Of a stretch of 48,452 nucleotides of DNA, positions 24,503 to 33,312 are shown one piece after another. Below the pieces are notes generated by a model, which was given only the letters and a program-made list of their open reading frames with translations, did no database searches and was not told where the DNA came from. Position numbers and translations under genes: made by a program. The DNA is taken from the NCBI GenBank assembly GCA_005880875.1, contig VBJI01000083.1, positions 1 through 48,452 of the forward strand. Direction: 5' to 3'. Numbering within the stretch: the first letter of the stretch is position 1; the number at the start of each line of letters is the position of its first letter. Origin of the DNA: Chloroflexota bacterium. Its GTDB lineage: Bacteria; Chloroflexota; Dormibacteria; CF-121.

Positions 24503-24892
24503 TCAGGCGCCCACCGGCTCGGCGACCGGCTGGACGGATTCGGTGACGGATTCGGTGACGGATTCGCTCTTCGGGCTCAGCATCTTCATCTGGTCCATCA
24601 CGACCTCGGTGGTGTAGCGGCGCAGGCCGTCTTTGCCGTCCCACTCGTGGCTCCGCAGCCGGCCCTCGGCGTAGATGAGTTTGCCGCGGGTCAGGAATTC
24701 CTGGCAGATGGTGGCCAACCGGTCAAACGCGACCAGCGAGTGGTACTGGACGTCCTCCTGCCGGTTTCCGTCGTCACCCTTCGAGTAGCTGTTGGTTGCC
24801 AGGCGGAGTTTCGCGATGGTGAGGCCCTTTGGGCTGGTCACCATTTCCGGATCGCGGGTCAGTCGGCCGACCAAAATCACACGGTTGACCAT
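24503..24892 (-). CDS. ssb: Single-stranded DNA-binding protein
   Basis: MVNRVILVGRLTRDPEM…TRGKLIYAEGRLRSHEW; supplied ORF start is too far upstream. Confidence 0.93.
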   Translation of the reverse strand: MVNRVILVGRLTRDPEMVTSPKGLTIAKLRLATNSYSKGDDGNRQEDVQYHSLVAFDRLATICQEFLTRGKLIYAEGRLRSHEWDGKDGLRRYTTEVVMDQMKMLSPKSESVTESVTESVQPVAEPVGA

Positions 24893-24932
24893 CTCGTTCT
24901 CCCTTCCAATTTGATCCTGGAGTGAGCAGCGA

Positions 24933-25508
24933 TTAGTGGTGTTGGCTGGTAGGGACCACCTCCCTTGCATCGAGCAGCGGGAGTGGATCGACCGGCACGC
25001 CTGCGATGCGCACCTCGAAATGGAGGTGCGGTCCGGTACTGTTGCCGGTCGATCCCATGAGGGCGATCGCCTGTCCCGCGGCAACGACGTCGCCCGACTG
25101 CACGAGCGGCCAGTCGAGGTGCCCGTACAGCGTGCTGAGCTGGGGATCGCGCATGACCAGCAGGTACAGACCGTAGCCGCCACGCTCTCGGTGAAGACTG
25201 ACGACGCCGCCCGTCGCTGCGTAGACGGGCGTGCGGAGTGGCGCGGCCAGGTCGATGCCGCAGTGGAAATGGTGACTGGGGCATGCCGAGGACCACGGCT
25301 CGATCTCCAGCGAGGTGCAGCCGAAGGCCTGGGTCAAGGTGGCACCCCGCACCGGGGTGGTCAGCGAGCCGGGTCGCGACTGCTGCGCCTGCACCACCAT
25401 CCCGGCGAGCAGGAGGGGCACCGCCGCGAAGGCGGCACCGATCGCGAGCAACGGGCGTCGCCACGACCAGGCGAGCAGCGCGAGTCGACCTCCGGTGAAT
25501 AGCGTCAT
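24933..25508 (-). CDS. M23-family metallopeptidase, membrane anchored
   Basis: FHCGIDLAAPLRTPVYAATGGVV, GSTGNSTGPHLHFEVR, N-terminal hydrophobic helix. Confidence 0.92.
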   Translation of the reverse strand: MTLFTGGRLALLAWSWRRPLLAIGAAFAAVPLLLAGMVVQAQQSRPGSLTTPVRGATLTQAFGCTSLEIEPWSSACPSHHFHCGIDLAAPLRTPVYAATGGVVSLHRERGGYGLYLLVMRDPQLSTLYGHLDWPLVQSGDVVAAGQAIALMGSTGNSTGPHLHFEVRIAGVPVDPLPLLDAREVVPTSQHH

Positions 25509-26380
25509 GCGTGCGACGCTCGGGTGGTGCCCATCGCGCTCTTGATTCCCTTCTTGACCATGCTCTCGGCGAAGTGCTCGGTCTTGCCCTCAAGGTGGGC
25601 GGAGGCGTTCATCAGGCCCGGGACTTTGATCAGGAGATAGAGCACGGCCACGCCGTAAAGCGCCTCAACCGGTCGCCCGCCAACCTGGTCGGCGAACAGA
25701 CTGGCGAAGCGCAACACCAGCACCTGGCCGAACTGCATGAAAACGGTCAGCAGAAAGAGACGCAGCCAGGACTGCGCATAGCGTTTGGTTTCCGGAAGGA
25801 TCATGCAGATGGCGGCCAGTGGGACGACCCCCAGCAGCACCGCGAGCAGGGCGAAACGCACGACGTAGGTCAGGGCAACGATCACGAGCATCACGGCGAT
25901 CGCGAGACGGATGACGATCTGAAAGAGCGGCTGGCCGAACGCACTGTTCATGGCGAACGTCCAGGGGAAGCGCGGCGAGCCACCCGGGAACGGCTGGGTC
26001 CACACGGTGTGGACCATGGCGTTGTTGAGGTCGATCGCCATCTGGCCGAACATCAGGCCGAAGTGCGCCATCACGATGGCTGCCATGGCCCGGGGCAGCA
26101 TGACTTTCAACGTGTAGTGCGGTCGAAACGAGGTGTGCTCCCACTGGCTCCGAAAGAATGCCCAGGTGAACACCAGGACCAGCAACAGGTCCGCCATGGC
26201 CAGCGTGAGATGAAACATCGCTTGCAGGGCGGGCTCCTCGGTCAACGGCCGGGGCGTCAGCGTCGACAGGTCGTGCGTACTCAGCAGATAGGTCTCGACC
26301 GTTCCCGCCACCGAGTCGCGGACGTCGTTGATCAGGTTGTTGAAGAACCCGGTGACCAGGCCGGAGAAGATCTCTAACAC
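25505..26380 (-). CDS. Polytopic membrane protein resembling VirB6/TrbL-type conjugation proteins
   Basis: Six or more hydrophobic segments, gene context; by-eye similarity only. Confidence 0.5.
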   Translation of the reverse strand: MLEIFSGLVTGFFNNLINDVRDSVAGTVETYLLSTHDLSTLTPRPLTEEPALQAMFHLTLAMADLLLVLVFTWAFFRSQWEHTSFRPHYTLKVMLPRAMAAIVMAHFGLMFGQMAIDLNNAMVHTVWTQPFPGGSPRFPWTFAMNSAFGQPLFQIVIRLAIAVMLVIVALTYVVRFALLAVLLGVVPLAAICMILPETKRYAQSWLRLFLLTVFMQFGQVLVLRFASLFADQVGGRPVEALYGVAVLYLLIKVPGLMNASAHLEGKTEHFAESMVKKGIKSAMGTTRASHA

Positions 26381-26422
26381 GATGGCGACCGGCTGAGCGA
26401 GATTGCAACAGGACGGCGGTCC

Positions 26423-26653
26423 TTAATGATTAACCGAGTCAACGAGCACGCGGACCAGGAGGCCAGCCATCTCGACACCAATGGTGCCGAAGACGATGCG
26501 ACCGATCCAGCGTTTGGCCTCCATCACACTCCGGGGCTCGATCGCCACCATCTTCCAGATGAAAGCGCAGACGAAGGCGAGCGCCCCGATGCTTCCGGTC
26601 AACCCCTGCGCATAGCTGGTCCACAGCTCGATCAGATGTTTGAGTTGGTCCAT
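26423..26653 (-). CDS. Small two-TM membrane protein (VirB2/pilin-like size and topology)
   Basis: MDQLKHLIELWTSYAQGLTGSIGALAFVCAF… 76 aa; TGATG overlap with upstream gene. Confidence 0.5.
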   Translation of the reverse strand: MDQLKHLIELWTSYAQGLTGSIGALAFVCAFIWKMVAIEPRSVMEAKRWIGRIVFGTIGVEMAGLLVRVLVDSVNH

Positions 26654-27015
26654 CAGCGCTTTTTTTCCAGCTGCTCGGTGACGCGAGCTTCGACGAACCG
26701 CTCGATGGCGCCGGTCAGCCGCTGCAGAATGTCCCACTGATCGATCAGCAGGTTGCGATCCTGCTGACCGAATTTCTGGAAGAGCTCAGGGCCGAGCGCT
26801 GGACGGGCCGTGGGGGCCGCCGGCGCGGGCCGCGCGGGGAGCAGCGGGGTCACGACGGTCGGAATCACCGCGGGGCGACCGATGGGCAGCGTGAGCGGCG
26901 GCGGCCGAAAGGCGACCCGATGCGGTTGCATGGCGAGATGCAGGCCGACCCCCGTAAAGGCGGCCAGCAGCGTGACCTCGCCACCGATCAGGGCGAGCTT
27001 CCAGGGTGGGCGCAT
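26653..27015 (-). CDS. Single-TM protein with Pro-rich linker
   Basis: MRPPWKLALIGGEVTLLAAFTGVGLHLA… then PAPAAP linker and helical C-terminus. Confidence 0.55.
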   Translation of the reverse strand: MRPPWKLALIGGEVTLLAAFTGVGLHLAMQPHRVAFRPPPLTLPIGRPAVIPTVVTPLLPARPAPAAPTARPALGPELFQKFGQQDRNLLIDQWDILQRLTGAIERFVEARVTEQLEKKR

Positions 27016-27056
27016 AGAGGACTCCTCGAACGGCTTGGCGGGCGGCAACGCTTGCC

Positions 27057-27085
27057 ATCCTTACACAGATCTGTATATTTGTCAA
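27057..27085 (-). promoter_or_regulatory. Promoter-like element with palindromic operator in the spacer
   Basis: TTGACA on - strand (27085-27080), perfect palindrome ACAGATCTGT (27065-27074), weak -10 (AAGGAT). Confidence 0.4.
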
Positions 27086-27094
27086 GACGAACAA

Positions 27095-28012
27095 CTAGTG
27101 AGCCAGCGCGGCCTCCAGGGCTTGGCGGAGCCCGCCCAGGCGAAATTGGAAGGCTAGGGCCTCGGCAGCCGCCGGCCGGGCATGCCGGCCATCCAGCAGC
27201 AGGTGCGCCTGCTGACCGAGAGCCAGGCGCAGCACCGGCGCCGGGGCGGGAATCATCGACGGACGATGCAACACCTGTCCGATTTCCCGGGCGAGCTCGC
27301 GCTCGGGGCGGACGTCGGGTGCGACGGCGTTGACCGGTCCGTTCAGCCGACCATCGTCCAGCGCGAGCCGATAGAGCCCGACCAAATCGTCGATGTGGAT
27401 CCAGGTGAACCACTGACGCCCATCGCCCAGCGGGCCACCGGCGAACAGCCGGAACGGCAGGATCAACAGTTGGAATGCCGGCGCCCCAGGTCCGAAGACC
27501 ATCGCCGTCCGCATACGGACCACCCGCATCCCAAGCGGCTCCGCCTTCGAGGCGGCGGTTTCCCACTGCTCGCAGACGCGGGCCAGGAATGAATCACCCG
27601 CAGAGCTCTCCTCGGTCATCACCTCGTCGCCGCGGTCTCCGTAGTAATCGATTCCTGACGCACTGACGAGCACCTTGGGACGGCGATCCGGCGGAGTGCG
27701 CTCGACACCCTGCACGATCGCCATGGTTGCGGCGAGCCGGCTGGACAGGATCTCCGCCATGTAGCGGCGGGTCCAGCGAAGGCCGCCAATGCTCGTGCCG
27801 GCCAGATTGACGATGCCTTGGGCACCGTTGAGCTCGCTGACCCACCCACCGTCCGCACTACGCGCGTCCCAGCTGACCATCCGCGGGCCCGCAGCGCCAT
27901 CCACGTGCGCCGAGCGGCGGGTCAGGATGACGACCTCGTGGCCATCCCGCACGAGGGCTGCGGAAAGATGGCGCCCAATGTAGCCCGATCCCCCGGCGAT
28001 CAGGACTTTCAT
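27095..28012 (-). CDS. TIGR01777-family SDR epimerase
   Basis: MKVLIAGGSGYIGRHLSAAL…VLVSASGIDYYGDRGDE. Confidence 0.9.
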   Translation of the reverse strand: MKVLIAGGSGYIGRHLSAALVRDGHEVVILTRRSAHVDGAAGPRMVSWDARSADGGWVSELNGAQGIVNLAGTSIGGLRWTRRYMAEILSSRLAATMAIVQGVERTPPDRRPKVLVSASGIDYYGDRGDEVMTEESSAGDSFLARVCEQWETAASKAEPLGMRVVRMRTAMVFGPGAPAFQLLILPFRLFAGGPLGDGRQWFTWIHIDDLVGLYRLALDDGRLNGPVNAVAPDVRPERELAREIGQVLHRPSMIPAPAPVLRLALGQQAHLLLDGRHARPAAAEALAFQFRLGGLRQALEAALAH

Positions 28013-28079
28013 CCCTATTACTATGCTCCGCTCCTCGAGGCGGCAGGGCGATCAGTCGCCGACCTGATGTTCGAGCGGC

Positions 28080-29579
28080 TTAGGGCTTGAAGCTGCGGGT
28101 GCGGCGTTCGGCTCGTGCCTGTTGAAGGCTCTGCAGCGCCTGCGCCAGCATCGCGGCACGATCGTCCTTTCCCCGCTCGCTGGCCGCCACGCCGGTGTCG
28201 ACCGCCAGCCGGACGATCTCGCCGTTCGGGGACGCCGCGTATGGATGTTCTTCCAGCGCCGGTCGCAACCGGTCCGCCTGACGCACGGCGACCGCCCGAT
28301 CCCCTTCCGGGATCACCAGGCAGAACTGGCCGTCGCGGATGCGAGCCAGGGTGTTGACCCGCCGCGTCTTGGCACGGACCACAGCGACAAACTCGCGAAG
28401 AATCCGACCGAGGCCGCCCTCGCCGTACTTGCCGCGCAAGACCTCATAGGCCTCGATCTCGAACAGCACAATGGCGAGGTCATGGCTGTAGCGCGAGGCG
28501 CGGCTGATTTCGGTGTCGACAAGGTCATCGAGGTAGCGGTTGCTATGCGCGCCCGACTGGGTATCGAGGAGGGCCAACTGCTCGGCCTGGATCAGCTTGC
28601 GACCCATGACCAGGGCATACAGGCCTTCGGCGACGAAGCTCTCCAGGCCCGCCAGGCTCTCCTCGAGATCCTCGCGCGGACGATCGAATCCGACCACGAT
28701 CGCACCGAACGTCGAGCCGCCCTTTTGCTCCGGAATGGGCACGCCCGCAATGCTGCCTTCCCTGACCGCGTCGTCGGTTAGATAGCGGGACCACGCGCTT
28801 TTCGAGACATCGGGAACGGTGACCGTGCGATCGGCGTGCTTGACCCACTCGGCGATCCCCTCGACCAGGCGGCGCTTGGCCTCGACCAATGCGTCGGGTG
28901 AGGGCTGGTCGTATGCCGAGGCAAGATCGGAACCGTTGTCGTCCATCATCAGAACCAGCCCATAGTCGGCGCGGGTCAGGTAGAGGGCGGCATCGACAAC
29001 GTGCTGCGACAGCATCTGCGAGTTGGATTCCGCGATCTCGGACTGCAGCCGGCGCAGGGCATGACTGACGCGCTCCTTCGCCTGCAGCTCGGCGAGCAGA
29101 TTCAGCCCGACCGACACCAGCTCGCCGGCGCCCAGCAAGTTCTCAGGGTCGTGGTCTGACACGGCGTCCGCGGCCTGGATCAGGTCGTCGGGGAAGATCT
29201 TCAGTCGGAAGGCGAGCTCGGCAAACTCTTCCACCGAGTTGGGCGCGAATTTCACCGCCGGACCGAGGACCGCACCGATCTGGACTTCCTTCTCGTTGCG
29301 CACCGGAGCGATGAAGTGTCCCACCCCGGATTTGCAGACGGCCATCCCTTCCTCGTTGCGCTTCAAGAAGTCCGGGTCGTTGTAGAGGGGGCAGGCCTTA
29401 CGCTCCTGCAGGAGGCGGCAGTAACGCGGATAGTCCTCCACGGGGGTAAGCGGGTGCGCCTCGAGGTCGAAGACCTGCAGCTTGAGCCCGGTCGAGGCCT
29501 GGAAGCGGTCCACCATCCGGGCGAACTCCGGACTGCTGACCAGGGTGCCGAGCTCCCCTTCCTGCGGTTCTACCTCCAT
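28080..29579 (-). CDS. PocR-like sensory domain, GAF-like region and degenerate GGDEF domain
   Basis: PocR-like segment ACPLYNDPDFLKRNEEGMAVCKSGVGHFIAPV; GGDEF-like C-terminus with IRDGQF replacing GGDEF. Confidence 0.7.
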   Translation of the reverse strand: MEVEPQEGELGTLVSSPEFARMVDRFQASTGLKLQVFDLEAHPLTPVEDYPRYCRLLQERKACPLYNDPDFLKRNEEGMAVCKSGVGHFIAPVRNEKEVQIGAVLGPAVKFAPNSVEEFAELAFRLKIFPDDLIQAADAVSDHDPENLLGAGELVSVGLNLLAELQAKERVSHALRRLQSEIAESNSQMLSQHVVDAALYLTRADYGLVLMMDDNGSDLASAYDQPSPDALVEAKRRLVEGIAEWVKHADRTVTVPDVSKSAWSRYLTDDAVREGSIAGVPIPEQKGGSTFGAIVVGFDRPREDLEESLAGLESFVAEGLYALVMGRKLIQAEQLALLDTQSGAHSNRYLDDLVDTEISRASRYSHDLAIVLFEIEAYEVLRGKYGEGGLGRILREFVAVVRAKTRRVNTLARIRDGQFCLVIPEGDRAVAVRQADRLRPALEEHPYAASPNGEIVRLAVDTGVAASERGKDDRAAMLAQALQSLQQARAERRTRSFKP

Positions 29580-29750
29580 GATGCTGTCCGGCCTTTGAAG
29601 GGATGGGTCGACCTTCAAGGCAACAACGCTGTAACGGCGGAAAACCTGTCGCGCCTCCCCGGCCCCGGCCCGAATACGGGCTGAATACGCAGGCAAGCTC
29701 CCGTTCGAGCGCCATTCTAGACGAGAATTTGCGGGCACGCCGCTACACTA

Positions 29751-30407
29751 GGGCCCGGCAAGACCACCACGATCAAGATGCTGGTCGGGTTGCTTCGGCC
29801 GACCTCCGGTGCCGCCCGGGTCGCCGGCATCGACATCATGGCGGAGCCCGAGAAAGCCAAGGCGCGGATCGGCTATGTACCTGACGCCGCCATGCTCTAC
29901 GACAAACTGAGCGCGCGGGAGTTCCTCGAGTTTTCCGGCGACCTCTACCACGTCGAGCCGCGCCTCCGGGATCGCCGTATCGGGACCTTACTGAAGCTGT
30001 TCGGCCTCGAGCCACGAGGCAACGACTTCCTGTCCGGCTATTCACGCGGAATGCGGCAGAAGGTGTCGCTGGCCGCCGCCCTGTTGCACGACCCGCAGGT
30101 GCTCTTCCTCGACGAACCCACCGTCGGCCTCGATCCACAGAGTGCCCGCCAGATGAAAGACATCCTCCAGGACTTCTGCCAAGAGGGAAAGACCGTGTTC
30201 TTCTCCACCCATATCCTGGAAATCGCGGAGCGGATGTGCACCCGACTCGCGATCATCAATCACGGCCGGCTAGTTGCGATGGGAAGCCTGCAGGAGCTGC
30301 GCCACATGGTGGGCCAGGATGGGCAATCGCTGGAGCAGATCTTCCTCGAGCTGACCGGGAGCCGGGAGGACGACGTCAGCGCGATCTTGCGCGGCCTCGA
30401 AAGCTGA
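29751..30407 (+). pseudogene. ABC transporter ATPase lacking N-terminus and intact Walker A
   Basis: LSGYSRGMRQKVSLAAALLHDPQVLFLDEPTVGLDP intact; 5' in-frame reads TRICGHAATLGPGKTTTIKM after a TAG stop, no start before GKTTT. Confidence 0.7.
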
Positions 30408-30411
30408 GCCC

Positions 30412-32094
30412 ATGGCCGGGTTGGTGAGCGGCGTCGAGGTCGGCCTGCTGCTCTGGCGGACACAGCTGCGGATGTTCGTCAATCAGACCGTGCGCAGCGG
30501 CAAGCCCGGCCGAATCGTCGGCAGTGTCATTGGTGGCGCGATCATCCTGGTGGCCTGGGCCTGGGAGGCGCTGATCACTGGCGTGGGGGTCGAAGCGGCT
30601 CACCGATTTCGGGCGCCAGTCGACGCCACCCACCTGCTCAGCCTGGGGTTCCTCGGGTACACCGGGGTGCTGGTGTTCAGCAGCCTCGTCTTCAGTCTCA
30701 ACGCGTTACTCCTGAATCCCGACCTCGACTTACTGCTCGCCGCGCCGCGGCCGGTCGAGAGCATCCTGGCGGGCCGGATGGTGCTCCAGGTGATTCGGCT
30801 GTTCCTGCTGAGCCTGCTGTTCACCGGCCCCGCGCTGCTGGTCCTGGCGTACGCCAGCCATAACCCGCTGATCCCCATCGTATTCAGCGCCCTGTATCTG
30901 CTCTATCCCGTGTTCGTCGTCGTGATCATCTCGCTGATGAGCCTGCTGCTGGTCCGTATCATCCCCTCCGGTCGCGGTCGCGAGATCCTGACGCTATTCG
31001 GGGTGGCCGTCGCCGTTGGGATCAACCTGCTCAACTTCCTGCTCAACCCGGCGCTGCGCGACGCTGGCATCGCTCGCCGGAGCGGGTCGCTTTCGCTGCC
31101 GGATATTCCGGGCGCGAGCGCGCCGTGGTTACCGTCCGGCTGGGCCGGCCGCTCCGCGGCGGCCGCGCTCGGCGGCGACTGGTTGACCGCCATCTCGTGG
31201 GCGCTCGTCCTGCTCGCGCTGTCGGCCGTGATCTTCGCGGTCGGAACCAGGCTCAGCGGCCGGCTCTATCTGGCGGGCTGGATCCAGGCGGTGCCTCCTC
31301 GCCGGCGCAAAGTCGGGTCGTTCCGCGATGGCCGTCTCCGGGGTGCGATCCCGCTGCTCAGCCCGCTGCTGGCATCGATCGTCATCAAGGACTGGCGCAT
31401 GCGAACTCGTGACATGGCCCAGCTCGTGCGATTCGCCATGCCCGTGGTGTTTCTCGTGGTCATCTTCGGCCTGCGTTTTCCCCGCTTGCTCAGCTCGGTC
31501 CAAGGCCTGGGCGAGGGTCCAGCCGCCGCCATGCTCGGCCTGGCACCCGCCTGGGTATTGCTCTTCTCGCTGAGCATCTCGCTTGGACTGAGCGCCGTGA
31601 GCCTCGAGGGAAAGAGCATGTGGGTCTACGCGGCCTCTCCCAACACCACCCGGCGGTTCCTCCAGGGGAAGTGCTGGTCGGCCGCCTTGCCGACGGGATT
31701 GCTGGTCGCGCTGGTTGCGGTGGTCAGCGAGATCCTGATCCGGCCCGGATGGCCCTGGGCGGCGACCGCCGTGCTGCTCGCGATCGCCCAGGCCGGTTCA
31801 GTTACGACGCTGATGGTCGGAATCGGCGCCGTCTTCGCGCGATTCGACTGGACGGATGCCCGCCGGATGATGCATCCCGCCGGGGTCTTTATCGGAATGG
31901 CGCTGTTCGCGGTCGTTACCGGCGCGAGCGCCTTGCTCCTGGGGATCTCGCTGGCGCTCGCCGGGATTACACATTTCCCGGTGATGACCACCTGGCTGGC
32001 GGCGATGACGGTATCAGTCGGGGGCGGAGTCGCGGTAGCCGCTCTCAGCTTGCTGATCGGCAACGACCACCTGCGCGGGCTAGAGCTCGGCTGA
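30412..32094 (+). CDS. Putative ABC exporter permease
   Basis: 560-aa polytopic protein directly downstream of the ABC ATPase. Confidence 0.8.
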   Translation: MAGLVSGVEVGLLLWRTQLRMFVNQTVRSGKPGRIVGSVIGGAIILVAWAWEALITGVGVEAAHRFRAPVDATHLLSLGFLGYTGVLVFSSLVFSLNALLLNPDLDLLLAAPRPVESILAGRMVLQVIRLFLLSLLFTGPALLVLAYASHNPLIPIVFSALYLLYPVFVVVIISLMSLLLVRIIPSGRGREILTLFGVAVAVGINLLNFLLNPALRDAGIARRSGSLSLPDIPGASAPWLPSGWAGRSAAAALGGDWLTAISWALVLLALSAVIFAVGTRLSGRLYLAGWIQAVPPRRRKVGSFRDGRLRGAIPLLSPLLASIVIKDWRMRTRDMAQLVRFAMPVVFLVVIFGLRFPRLLSSVQGLGEGPAAAMLGLAPAWVLLFSLSISLGLSAVSLEGKSMWVYAASPNTTRRFLQGKCWSAALPTGLLVALVAVVSEILIRPGWPWAATAVLLAIAQAGSVTTLMVGIGAVFARFDWTDARRMMHPAGVFIGMALFAVVTGASALLLGISLALAGITHFPVMTTWLAAMTVSVGGGVAVAALSLLIGNDHLRGLELG

Positions 32095-33246
32095 CTCCTC
32101 TGCCACCGTCACCGCTTCCGGTTCCGACCTCGGGGCAAGGCCGATCCGATGATGGTGCCGGCAGCGCGCCTGATAGGTCGCGGCGCCGCCAATGACCACG
32201 AGCGGCGCGTCGACCGGTGCCGGCACCCCATCGACCAGTCGCTGGGTGCGGGTCGCCTGGCGCGAGCCACAATCCGCGTACTGGCAGGACGCCTGCAACT
32301 TGGTGAGCCGGTCGGCGTGTGCCGCCAGCAGTGGCATCGGTCCAAACGGACGCGCGAGGAAGTCGAGGTCGAGCCCGGCGATGATGACGTGCCGGCCGCG
32401 GCTCGCCAGCTCCTCGGCCAGGCTTACGATGTCCGGCCCGAAGAACTGGGCCTCGTCGATGCCGACCACGCGGGTCTCATCCCGCAGCTGGTCGCGCAGC
32501 GCCCCGGCGTCGGGGACGGCAATCGCCGGAAAGCGGATCTCGCGATGCGATGCAACCGCTTCGATGGCATAGCGGTCATCGAGGGCAGGCTTGAAAGCCT
32601 GAATGGTGGACCCGGCGTAGCGCGCCTGGTCGAGCCGGCGGATCAACTCCTGCGTCTTGCCGCTGAACATGCAGCCGCTGATCAGGTCGAGGCTGCCGGA
32701 GGGTTCATCAAACCAGATCTCCTGGAACGTCAACGCCCGGGCCTCCGCCGTGTGGTGCCGCCGGCAGACCGGCAGAAAGCGCTCGGGGGTGCCGTTGATC
32801 GCGTGAAACCGCTGGGTGCGACTGGCCGGATTGCGGCACCCGGGCTGGGCGCAGACGCCGTCGTCGAGCTTTGAGGCGAAGTCGGCGGCGCAGAGCAGCT
32901 CCGGCATCGGGCCGGCGGCCCGGCCGGCGTAATCGAGCTCCCAACCGGCCGCCACCACGTCCACCCGATGCAGCGTCGCCAGGTCATTGAGCACGTCGAG
33001 CAGCCGGTCGTCGTAGTGCTGGGCGTCGTCGACGGTGACCAGCTCGGTCAAGGGGTCCAGCTGGTTGAGCAACTCGTTGGCGTCGGCCACGGCGGTAAGT
33101 CGTTGCATGCGGCGGCCCTGGCGCATCGCCCGCTCGGCCTCCGCCTCCAGCTTCTTGGTCTTGCCCGAATGGGTTGGGCCCGCGTAAACGGTCAGGCTGC
33201 CCAGCCGGCGACGTTCGCGATCCTCGCGATAGCGCTCGTTGATCAT
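32080..33246 (-). CDS. tdk: Tandem (double-domain) thymidine kinase, TK1 family
   Basis: N-half GSLTVYAGPTHSGKT…VDDAQHY…CAQPGC…CRRHH; C-half GSLDLISGCMFSGKT…KPALDDRY…IDEAQFF…CQYADC…CRHHH. Confidence 0.88.
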   Translation of the reverse strand: MINERYREDRERRRLGSLTVYAGPTHSGKTKKLEAEAERAMRQGRRMQRLTAVADANELLNQLDPLTELVTVDDAQHYDDRLLDVLNDLATLHRVDVVAAGWELDYAGRAAGPMPELLCAADFASKLDDGVCAQPGCRNPASRTQRFHAINGTPERFLPVCRRHHTAEARALTFQEIWFDEPSGSLDLISGCMFSGKTQELIRRLDQARYAGSTIQAFKPALDDRYAIEAVASHREIRFPAIAVPDAGALRDQLRDETRVVGIDEAQFFGPDIVSLAEELASRGRHVIIAGLDLDFLARPFGPMPLLAAHADRLTKLQASCQYADCGSRQATRTQRLVDGVPAPVDAPLVVIGGAATYQARCRHHHRIGLAPRSEPEAVTVAEESAEL

Positions 33247-33312
33247 CCCTGCCTGATTATCTATCCATGTCAGACCGCGCTCAAGCTGGCCAAGACGAGG
33301 ACTAGCGCTGGG

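Noticed and set aside
24541-24580. 12-bp triple repeat (gacggattcggt) at the ssb 3' end
   Set aside because: Encodes the SVTESVTESV tail; simple coding repeat in the variable SSB C-terminus.
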